Below are positions 36,442-43,107 of a DNA stretch of 64,000 nucleotides, one piece after another. Numbering within the stretch: position 1 is the stretch's first letter; every line of letters begins with the position of its first letter. This stretch comes from Mycolicibacterium neoaurum (GTDB lineage: Bacteria > Actinomycetota > Actinomycetes > Mycobacteriales > Mycobacteriaceae). The position numbers and the translations under genes are program-made. The notes below the pieces were generated by a model that saw only the letters and a program-made list of their open reading frames with translations, made no database searches and was not told where the DNA came from. The stretch spans positions 1,364,001-1,428,000 of the forward strand of contig NZ_JAQIIX010000002.1 in NCBI RefSeq assembly GCF_036946495.1, written 5' to 3'.

Positions 36442-36706
36442 CCCCGGAGATGACGATCCCTGGTAGCAGCGCCGTGACCGCGCTGACCCGCACCACGACG
36501 AACGAGCCGTCGCGCTGTGCCGAGATCGTCGACCCCTTCGGCCCGACCCGGCGCGCCGCCGAGACGCCATCGTCGCCGCGGGCGAGCAGCCGGGCCCCTT
36601 CCCGTGCGGCGTCGACACACCGGATGTGCAGGACCGTGGCGTTGATACCGGCCACACACAGCACCAGCACCGAGACCAAGGCGGCGATCGCAAAGGCCGC
36701 CTCCAC
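36410..36706 (-). CDS. TadE-like minor pilin (Rv3655c type)
   Basis: About 98 aa from GTG 36706. The N-terminus VEAAFAIAALVSVLVLCVAG is a prepilin-like hydrophobic stretch with the +5-type Glu next to the predicted processing site (FGGVTVEAAF), followed by the TadE pattern CVDAAREGARLLARGD. In-frame codons extend upstream (LSGEFGGVT), but no ATG or GTG is available there, so the true start may be this GTG or a rarer codon. It follows the pilin gene directly. Confidence 0.75.
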   Translation of the reverse strand: MEAAFAIAALVSVLVLCVAGINATVLHIRCVDAAREGARLLARGDDGVSAARRVGPKGSTISAQRDGSFVVVRVSAVTALLPGIVISGDAVAMAEQSR

Positions 36707-36729
36707 CGTGACACCGCCGAACTCACCGC

Positions 36730-36933
36730 TCAGACACTGGTGTTGAGAGCGCGGGTGATGATGTTGGAGAGTGCAGTGACGATCGAGTCGCCGGTCACCA
36801 CGGTGTAGAGGATGGCACCGAAGGCGGCCGCGGCGATGGTGCCGATCGCGTATTCGACGGTGCTCATCCCGGAGTCGTCGGTGGCGACCACCATGACGCG
36901 GGCCTGCACCCTTCGGATCATGTTCTGCAGCAT
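36730..36933 (-). CDS. Flp-type pilin subunit (DUF4244, Rv3656c type)
   Basis: 67-aa small pilin-like protein. A basic N-terminus (RRVQARVMVVATDDSG) precedes MSTVEYAIGTIAAAAFGAIL, the Flp processing and membrane region with Glu at +5 after the Gly. Mature subunits would assemble into a fibre or pseudopilus. A strong ribosome-binding site (GAAGGAG) lies 6 bases before the ATG, better than at any other gene of the operon, as expected for a major structural subunit. Confidence 0.88.
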   Translation of the reverse strand: MLQNMIRRVQARVMVVATDDSGMSTVEYAIGTIAAAAFGAILYTVVTGDSIVTALSNIITRALNTSV

Positions 36934-36952
36934 GGTTACTCCTTCTCATCGG

Positions 36953-37501
36953 TTACAGGCCTGACATCAGGTCACCGGCCAGTCCGGCGACCACCGGGAC
37001 GATTCCCAGGCAGACGAAGGCGGGCAGATAACACAGGCCAAGCGGGCCTGCGATCAACACCGAGGCGCGCTCGGCGGCGGCATCGGCAGCCGAGCCCGCG
37101 TCGATGCGCACCTGGTCGGCCAGTTCGGCGATGCCGTCGGCAAGAGCCGCACCGGAGACCGCCGAGCGGCGAGCGAGCCTGGCCAGCACCGCGCCATGCG
37201 GGTCGGCGGTAGCACCGGGATCTGCCCACGCCCGCACGGATCCGGCGCCGAGGGCAAGCAGGTCCGCCGCGCGCATCAGCTGCGTACGCAGTAACACCGG
37301 TGCCAACGGCGCAGCCGCTGCCGCCGCGGTCGCGGTCGCCATGCCCGCGGACAGGCAGGCGGCGAGGACGTCCAGACACGATGCCGCGGCCAGTGGATCG
37401 TCGGGCAGTTCCGGCGTGCAGCGCAGCGGTGACCGCCTGGTGCGGGCGGGACCGGCACCGATCAGCACCGCCGCCGCGAGCAGCACCGCAGCCAGGCTCA
37501 T
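36953..37501 (-). CDS. TadC-like pilus assembly membrane protein (Rv3657c type)
   Basis: About 182 aa, rich in alanine, with a signal-like N-terminal span (MSLAAVLLAAAVLIGAGPA) and a C-terminal pair of spans (LIAGPLGLCYLPAFVCLGIV). These match the type II secretion system F-domain TadC protein of the mycobacterial mini-Tad locus. The start ATG 37501 overlaps the stop of the TadB gene (ATGA). Confidence 0.82.
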   Translation of the reverse strand: MSLAAVLLAAAVLIGAGPARTRRSPLRCTPELPDDPLAAASCLDVLAACLSAGMATATAAAAAAPLAPVLLRTQLMRAADLLALGAGSVRAWADPGATADPHGAVLARLARRSAVSGAALADGIAELADQVRIDAGSAADAAAERASVLIAGPLGLCYLPAFVCLGIVPVVAGLAGDLMSGL

Positions 37502-38280
37502 GCGGCCACCGCCGTGATGATGCGGTCGGACCAATACAGGCCCAGGCAGGACAATGCCACTCCGATGAGCAGGATGACGCCACCGGCCCCACCGGCGACC
37601 AAGAATTGCACCGGCTGGGCACCGATGAGCTGTCCCAGCAGGATTCCCAGTACCGGCATTCCGGCGAGCACCGCGGCGGTGGTGCGCGGTCCGGCGAGTC
37701 CGGCGTCCAATCGGAGCCGGAACCTGTCACGCTCGACGATGTCGTGTTGCGCGGCGCGCAGGAGCGTCGCGATCGCAAGACCGTGGTGGTGCGCCAACTG
37801 CCAGCACAGCGCCAGCCGACGCCATTGCGCGGGGATGGCGGAGGCTTCGGCCACCGAACTCATGCCGGTCGCGATATCGGCGCCCAGGCGCCCGTGTGCC
37901 GAGACGGTCCGCAGCCGGTCCCCGACCTGACCGCCGACCTCACCGGCGGCCGCGGTGAGGGCCGCGACGGGGTGCGCGCCGATCCGGAGCTCTCCGACCA
38001 GGACGTCCAGCGCATCCCGCAGTTGGAGCGCCTCCGCCACGGCCGACCGTCGGCGCGCCGCGCGGCGTCGCCGGTGAGTCACGGTGGCCGCAACGAGTAG
38101 GCAGGCCAGCACCACAGTCGGTTCCCACACGAGCATCGTGAGTGTGGTTGCGGGCGCAACGGCCCACAGCGGCGAGATCCGCCGTCGTCGGCGAGACCGA
38201 ACCGGCCGTCCGAGTCGATGACCGGCCGGTGTCGGTGCGACGAGCAGCGCCACCGCCAGCAGGATCGCCGCGGTCGTCAT
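37498..38280 (-). CDS. TadB-like pilus assembly membrane protein (Rv3658c type)
   Basis: 260-aa type II secretion F-domain protein. N-terminal spans (AAILLAVALLVAPTPAG and LWAVAPATTLTMLVWEPTVV) precede a cytoplasmic helical region with the TadB pattern (ALQLRDALDVLVGELRIGAH, then PAQWRRLALCWQLAHHHGLA), and two C-terminal spans follow. It forms the inner-membrane platform with TadC. It overlaps both neighbours by ATGA, so tadA, tadB and tadC are translationally coupled. Confidence 0.87.
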   Translation of the reverse strand: MTTAAILLAVALLVAPTPAGHRLGRPVRSRRRRRISPLWAVAPATTLTMLVWEPTVVLACLLVAATVTHRRRRAARRRSAVAEALQLRDALDVLVGELRIGAHPVAALTAAAGEVGGQVGDRLRTVSAHGRLGADIATGMSSVAEASAIPAQWRRLALCWQLAHHHGLAIATLLRAAQHDIVERDRFRLRLDAGLAGPRTTAAVLAGMPVLGILLGQLIGAQPVQFLVAGGAGGVILLIGVALSCLGLYWSDRIITAVAA

Positions 38281-39434
38281 CGGATGCCCGCATCGTCGAA
38301 CAAGCGCCGCAATGCGTCGATCCCGTCGCCGAACCCGTACCGCAGTCGCCACGCGGTACAAGCGTCGACCCAACCGTCGTGATCGCGCTCGAGGAGCGCG
38401 ATCTCGCGCACCTGCCGAATCCCTTCGCGGTCGCGACCGACATGCACGACCACTTGTATCGCGGCGGCCAGCTGACTGTGTAAAGCAGTGCGGTCCAGAC
38501 CGCCCAGCCCGGCCAACGCTTCCAGCCGCGCAGGCACCTCGGCGGCACTGTTGGCATGGACGGTGCCCGCACCTCCGTCGTGACCGGTGTTCAGTGCGGT
38601 CAACAGGTCCACCACCTCGGCGCCGCGGACCTCCCCCACCACGATTCGGTCGGGTCGCATCCGCAGTGCCTGGCGAACCAGATCCCGCACCGTCACCGCT
38701 CCGACGCCCTCGACGTTGGCGCCGCGGGCGACCAGCTTCACCACGTGTGGGTGTCGCGGCGCGAGCTCGGCCGCATCCTCCACACAGACGAGACGTTCGT
38801 TGGCGGCGACGGCTCCCAGCAGCGCCGACAACAACGTGGTCTTCCCGGCGCCGGTGCCCCCGCAAACCAGGAAGGCCAGCCGTGCCGCGATGATCCCGGC
38901 CAACAGCTCCGCTGCGGGCTCGGCGATCGCTCCCGCGGCGATCAGCCCGGCCAGATCCTGGCGGGCCGGACGAAGCACCCGCAGCGAGATGCAGGTCCCC
39001 GCGGCAGCAACGGGCGGCAGCACCGCGTGCAACCGGACGGGATCGACTCCGACACAGCTCAAATGGCCATCGACCCAGGGCTGGCTGTCGTCGAGCCTGC
39101 GTCCGGCAGACAGGGCGAGACGCTGCGCGAGTCTGCGCACCGCGTCCTCGTCGGGAAAGCAGATGCCGCTGCGCCGCAACCCGTTACCGTCGTCCACCCA
39201 GACCGCGTCGGGGGCGGTGACAAGGACATCGGTGGTACCCGGTGCGCGCAACAACGGATCGAGCAGGCCGGCGCCGGTGAGCTCGGTAGCCAAACTTCGC
39301 ATGCTGCTCAGCACTTCGGTGTCACCGAGCAGCCCACCGGATTCCGCGCGGATTGCCTGAGCGACCACTTCCGGCCGTAGCGCGGCCCCGTCATGGGCGA
39401 GACGTTCCCTTACCCGCTCGATCAGATCGCTCAT
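38277..39434 (-). CDS. TadA-type pilus assembly ATPase (Rv3659c type)
   Basis: 385-aa CpaF/TadA secretion ATPase powering pilus assembly from the cytoplasm. Walker A is CGGTGAGKTT, the Asp box VCVEDAAEL, Walker B RPDRIVVGEVRGAE, and the His box TGHDGGAGTVHANS. ATG 39434 is the family-like start (MSDLIERVRERLAHDGAAL). It is followed by tadB with an ATGA overlap and lies 22 bases behind the CpaE-like gene. Confidence 0.93.
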   Translation of the reverse strand: MSDLIERVRERLAHDGAALRPEVVAQAIRAESGGLLGDTEVLSSMRSLATELTGAGLLDPLLRAPGTTDVLVTAPDAVWVDDGNGLRRSGICFPDEDAVRRLAQRLALSAGRRLDDSQPWVDGHLSCVGVDPVRLHAVLPPVAAAGTCISLRVLRPARQDLAGLIAAGAIAEPAAELLAGIIAARLAFLVCGGTGAGKTTLLSALLGAVAANERLVCVEDAAELAPRHPHVVKLVARGANVEGVGAVTVRDLVRQALRMRPDRIVVGEVRGAEVVDLLTALNTGHDGGAGTVHANSAAEVPARLEALAGLGGLDRTALHSQLAAAIQVVVHVGRDREGIRQVREIALLERDHDGWVDACTAWRLRYGFGDGIDALRRLFDDAGIR

Positions 39435-39456
39435 CTTTTCGCTCCGTACGCGCCGC

Positions 39457-40521
39457 TCATGATCCTGCTCCCACCGGTTGTCTGCGCAGCACCTGCAACA
39501 CCCGCGCGGCGGCGGTGGCCAACGGCGACCGGGCGGCGAGCCGGAGTCCCCCGCGCTCCAGCGCGCCGGCCAGTCCGGGTTGCGGACGCATGGCGGCCAG
39601 CAGCGGCAGACCGATTCCGTCGGCCAGGTCCACCGCCCGCAGTCCCCCGGGTGCCGGCCCACGCACCACGAGCCCGAGATTCGGATTGACCGCGCGAACC
39701 CACCGGGTGAGCGCACCGGTGGCGGCCGCGGCGCGCACATCGGCCGGCGCGATCACCACCACGAGATCGGCTGTGCAAACAGCGGTTTCGGTCACCGGCG
39801 TCGCCTGCCGGGGGATATCACATACCACCGTGACCCCCGCCCGGCGACCGGCGTCGACCACCGCAGAGATGGGCCCCGCCCCGATCTCCGCACCGCTGCG
39901 CCCGCCGGACAGCACCGTCACCGCCCGCGATGTCGGCAGCGCACCGCGCAGCGCGTCGAAACTCAGTCTGCCCGCCCGCACCGCGAGATCCGGCCACCGC
40001 AGACCGGGCACCCCCTCGGTGCCCATCGCCAGATCTATGCCTCCACCCCACGGATCCGCGTCCACAAGCAGTGCCGAATCCGCCGATTGCGCCACGGCAG
40101 TGGCGAACAGCGAGGCACCCGCGCCACCACACCCGCCGATGACGGCCAGCACACCACCGTTGCGACCGCCCGGCCCAGGATCTGCCGCCGCCGCACCCAA
40201 CGCGCCGACGAGCTCCTCGTCCTGGTCGGGAAGTTTGAAGAAGTGTTGCGCGCCAACGGCTGCCGCACGTTGCCACTCCCACACCCCGGCATCGTCCACG
40301 CCGACCATCAGCACGCGATCCCGTCGGGGCAGGTCCAGCTCCGCCAGCCGGTGGGCCGACTCGGCGTCGAGAACCACCGCCCGGGCGCCGAGCCAGGCCG
40401 CCCGCCCGGACGGCCGTTCGGCATGCACCACCGGAAGGCCGGCGGCGGCGGCAACCCGGTCGACCTCCTCGCGCAGGGACCTGCCCTCGACCACGGCCAG
40501 CAGGGTTGCGTTCGACGTCAC
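39457..40521 (-). CDS. CpaE/Ssd-like P-loop ATPase of the Tad locus (Rv3660c type)
   Basis: 354-aa MinD-superfamily protein; the M. tuberculosis orthologue is described as a septum-site-determining protein (Ssd) and related CpaE proteins localise pilus machines. The N-terminal receiver-like part has no obvious phosphorylation site. The deviant Walker region is IGGCGGAGASLFATAVAQS: the usual GKGG(V/T)GK(T/S) lysines are replaced, so ATP binding may be weakened. LLVDADPWGGGIDLAMG is the Walker A'/switch segment. GTG 40521 follows a GAGG sequence. It is the first gene of the operon. Confidence 0.85.
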   Translation of the reverse strand: MTSNATLLAVVEGRSLREEVDRVAAAAGLPVVHAERPSGRAAWLGARAVVLDAESAHRLAELDLPRRDRVLMVGVDDAGVWEWQRAAAVGAQHFFKLPDQDEELVGALGAAAADPGPGGRNGGVLAVIGGCGGAGASLFATAVAQSADSALLVDADPWGGGIDLAMGTEGVPGLRWPDLAVRAGRLSFDALRGALPTSRAVTVLSGGRSGAEIGAGPISAVVDAGRRAGVTVVCDIPRQATPVTETAVCTADLVVVIAPADVRAAAATGALTRWVRAVNPNLGLVVRGPAPGGLRAVDLADGIGLPLLAAMRPQPGLAGALERGGLRLAARSPLATAAARVLQVLRRQPVGAGS

Positions 40522-40674
40522 CTCATCAGCCTCTGGGTACCGACCGGACCACGCCAGTACCGCGCCCACATCTGTGGATGAACCGGCGATTGTGGATAGA
40601 CCAAAAGACTGAAAACGGCGTTCCGCAACCTTGCGGAAGGTCTCGACGTCAAGGAGTGGACGAAAAAAGTCCGG

Positions 40675-40771
40675 AAAAAGGGACGACCCCCGCCAGGGGG
40701 GGAGGAGGCGGAGGTCGTCGTGTATCAGCCCCGGGGGGTCGGGCTGATCCACACTCGGCTAAGGCCGAGTG
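40675..40771 (-). ncRNA. 6C small RNA (B11 family)
   Basis: Read on the minus strand the region folds into three successive hairpins. The first has arms 40764-40771/40752-40759 (CACTCGGC). The second is 40741-40748/40724-40731 (ATCAGCCC) with a loop containing six C (40733-40738). The third is 40713-40719/40682-40688 (GACGACC), extended by a further CCGCC/GGCGG pairing, with a C-run loop. TTTTT follows at 40675-40679. C-rich loops in two hairpins define the actinobacterial 6C RNA, which in M. tuberculosis (B11) lies between Rv3660c and Rv3661, the same place as here. Ends are approximate. Confidence 0.88.
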
Positions 40772-40777
40772 ATTGCC

Positions 40778-40783
40778 ACTATA
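40778..40783 (-). promoter_or_regulatory. -10 element of the 6C RNA promoter
   Basis: On the minus strand TATAGT lies 7 bases before the first hairpin of the 6C RNA, a good SigA-type -10 hexamer at the correct distance. The -35 element was not assigned. Confidence 0.6.
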
Positions 40784-40932
40784 CACACGGATTCGCCGCG
40801 CAGTGCAAGTAGCCGACCACTGAATTCGCAGGTTGTGTCGAAAATCCTGCAGTTTGCGACAGGTGTCGTGAGCTGTCACTTTCCCAGCATTGGGAAAGTA
40901 GTGCCGCGGTGCGGGCGCCTATGCTGTGACCT

Positions 40933-41808
40933 GTGACGGTACCCGATGGTTCTACCGATTTTGCCACCGCGCCCGATCCCGCAGTACAGGACGGTCAGCC
41001 AGTTCGCACCGCGGCATTCTTCGACCTCGACAAGACGGTCATCGCCAAATCCAGCACCCTGGCATTCAGCAAACCCTTTTTCGACCAGGGACTATTGAAC
41101 AGGCGCGCAGTACTCAAGTCCTCGTACGCCCAATTCCTGTTCCTGATGTCCGGTGCGGACCACGACCAGATGGACCGGATGCGCACCTACCTCACCGATA
41201 TGTGCACCGGCTGGGACGTGGAGCAGGTGCGATCCGTGGTCGGCGAGACGCTGCATGAGATCGTCGACCCGCTGGTCTTCGACGAGGCGGCCAACCTGAT
41301 CGCCGACCACAAGCTGTGCGGGCGCGATGTCGTCGTGGTGTCGGCATCAGGCGAAGAGATCGTGGCACCGATCGCCGCGGCCTTGGGTGCGACCCACGCG
41401 ATGGCCACCCGGATGGTCGTCGAGGACGGCAAGTACACCGGGGAGGTGGGCTTCTACTGCTTCGGCGAGGGCAAGGCCGAGGCCATCCGGGAGCTGGCCG
41501 CACGCGAGGGCTACGCACTGGAGCACTGCTACGCGTACTCGGACTCGATCACCGATCTGCCGATGCTGGAGGCGGTCGGACACCCCTCGGTGGTCAATCC
41601 CGATCGCGCACTGCGCAAGGAGGCCGGCCAACGCGGTTGGCCGGTGCTGGCGTTCACCCGGCCGGTATCGCTGCGCGACCGACTCCCGGCACCCTCCGGC
41701 GCTGCGGTGGCAACCACCGTCGCGGTGGGACTGAGCGCGCTGGCAGGCGGGGCGCTGACCTACTCGCTGCTCCGGAAGTTGTTGCCGCCCACCACTACCC
41801 GTCGGTAG
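40933..41808 (+). CDS. HAD-IB family phosphatase with C-terminal membrane segment (SerB-like, Rv3661)
   Basis: 291-aa haloacid-dehalogenase hydrolase. Motif I is AAFFDLDKTVIA (nucleophile Asp in DLDKT) near residue 31, motif II VVVVSASGEE, and motif IV YAYSDSITDLPML. It resembles phosphoserine phosphatase and other HAD-IB enzymes; a C-terminal hydrophobic stretch (AVGLSALAGGALTYSLL) suggests membrane attachment. The substrate is unknown. It starts at GTG 40933. Two structured small RNAs, 6C and Ms1-like, lie directly on either side. Confidence 0.88.
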   Translation: MTVPDGSTDFATAPDPAVQDGQPVRTAAFFDLDKTVIAKSSTLAFSKPFFDQGLLNRRAVLKSSYAQFLFLMSGADHDQMDRMRTYLTDMCTGWDVEQVRSVVGETLHEIVDPLVFDEAANLIADHKLCGRDVVVVSASGEEIVAPIAAALGATHAMATRMVVEDGKYTGEVGFYCFGEGKAEAIRELAAREGYALEHCYAYSDSITDLPMLEAVGHPSVVNPDRALRKEAGQRGWPVLAFTRPVSLRDRLPAPSGAAVATTVAVGLSALAGGALTYSLLRKLLPPTTTRR

Positions 41809-41853
41809 CTGAGAGCATCCTCATAACGACCGAGATTCACCCCCGTTTGATAC

Positions 41854-41882
41854 TTGATGTGACCGCAGTCACGTAGTACAAA
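41854..41882 (+). promoter_or_regulatory. Promoter of the Ms1-like RNA
   Basis: TTGATG (41854-41859) and TACAAA (41877-41882) are separated by 17 bases, a SigA-like arrangement predicting a start near 41889. Confidence 0.6.
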
Positions 41883-41888
41883 GGAGTG

Positions 41889-42197
41889 CACGGAGCTCGA
41901 CAAGGCCAAGGCCACACCGGAAGAGAAGGTGTGATCTCCCGAGTCGACACTCCTAGCACGGATCACCGGAACCCACGCGGAGCTCAAGCCGCGATACAGG
42001 CAGAAGCGTTGTGGGCCTGCGGAATTACGAAAAGCGAATGACGTGACAACCCCTTGGGTGGGGTTGCACCCATAGCGCAGCGTGAGAACGCCGAGGCCAC
42101 CCACACAACCCACCTCAGCACGCTTGGTAACCGGAATCCGTGCTAGCGGGCGACGAGCCGTGACCGACGCAAGTGGGTCACGGACCGTCGCCCGCTT
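41889..42197 (+). ncRNA. Ms1 / MTS2823-like RNA (mycobacterial 6S analogue)
   Basis: A roughly 310-base non-coding stretch between the HAD gene and the Rv3662c-type gene, the same place as MTS2823 (Ms1) in M. tuberculosis. A long-range closing stem pairs CTAGCACGGAT (41953-41963) with ATCCGTGCTAG (42136-42146), giving a 6S-like large central domain. A promoter precedes it and a strong hairpin ends it. Ms1 binds core RNA polymerase without sigma factor and is very abundant in stationary phase. Ends are predicted from the promoter and the terminator. Confidence 0.87.
42146..42195 (+). terminator. Terminator hairpin of the Ms1-like RNA
   Basis: GCGGGCGAC (42146-42154) pairs with GTCGCCCGC (42187-42195), with an inner stem CCGTGACC/GGTCACGG, followed by TTCATTT. 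It sits at the 3' end of the Ms1-like RNA and abuts the stop codon of the convergent gene. Confidence 0.8.
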
Positions 42198-42982
42198 CAT
42201 TTGCTGGGCTGGTCCCGCGCGGCCTCGGCGATGGCCAGGGCCTCCCGCGCCCCGGCATGCAGAGCCTGATTGCTCAACACCAGCCAGGCACCCAGTCCGT
42301 TCGGCGTGCCCGAGGCGAAGCCACGCGCGGCGGCCCGATAGTTCCCGGACTGCTTCATCCAGAACATCTCCGGCACACCGAGTCCGTGCGGATCCAGCCC
42401 GCTGGACATCGTGATCAGCCGTGACACCGCGCGCGCCACCACACCGTCGGCCGAACCGAAGGGCTCCAGGGTCAACAGTTCACCGTGTGCGACAGCGGCC
42501 AACACAAAGGCGGGTACCGACGTGCCGCCGGTCACCAGCTCGGCCAGCATCTCCAGCCGCGGACCCACCTCCGGCGCCGAGCGCGGCCTACCCAACCGGT
42601 CGTCGTCGACCAGGTCCGCCGCCGCCAGCGAGTGCAATCGCGCCAGCGCCTGCAGCGGCGCCCGCTGCCACACCTGGGTCAGCGCAGTCGCACCACCTTC
42701 CAACGCCTCGGACACCCGCAACGCCCCGGCCAGCACCGGATCGGGTTCGCCGGACTCGGACAGGTTCAACGAGCCGCCATCGAGCACCGAACTCGCGCGT
42801 GCCGCACGCAGCGCTGCCTCAGCCGCGGTCTGGGGCCAGCCGCGCAGATTGGTGCGGTGTCGATGCGCCCGGCCGAGCGCCTCGCGGGCCTCGTCACCGG
42901 CGGCGGCGACACCTTCCAGCGCTACCAGTGGAGCGAGTGGATCGGTGTTCCTCGGCTCGTTGCGCGAACGCTCGTCGGTCAT
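42197..42982 (-). CDS. Degenerate Fic-fold protein (Rv3662c type)
   Basis: 261 aa. The overall pattern follows Fic/DOC proteins: an N-terminal helix like the inhibitory or anchor region (AEAALRAARASSVLDGGSL), a GRPR turn near residue 131, and a core helix-loop HGELLTLEPFGSADGVVARAV. In active Fic enzymes the loop reads HPFxxGNGRxxR. Here it is E173-P-F-G-S-A-D-G-V-V-A-R184: the catalytic His is Glu, Asn is Asp and the first Arg is Val. AMP transfer is therefore unlikely and a binding or regulatory role is more plausible. ATG 42982 is the start nearest the conserved part. Confidence 0.72.
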   Translation of the reverse strand: MTDERSRNEPRNTDPLAPLVALEGVAAAGDEAREALGRAHRHRTNLRGWPQTAAEAALRAARASSVLDGGSLNLSESGEPDPVLAGALRVSEALEGGATALTQVWQRAPLQALARLHSLAAADLVDDDRLGRPRSAPEVGPRLEMLAELVTGGTSVPAFVLAAVAHGELLTLEPFGSADGVVARAVSRLITMSSGLDPHGLGVPEMFWMKQSGNYRAAARGFASGTPNGLGAWLVLSNQALHAGAREALAIAEAARDQPSK

Positions 42983-43107
42983 CCGGACAACGCTAGCCGA
43001 CCGCTGAGCCTGCAATCCTCGACGTTCGGCGCAGTTCGACAGCCGTCCGCAGCGCGTCTTGTGACGCTCCAACGCCGCTGCAACCTTCGGTGACTACGCT
43101 CACATCC

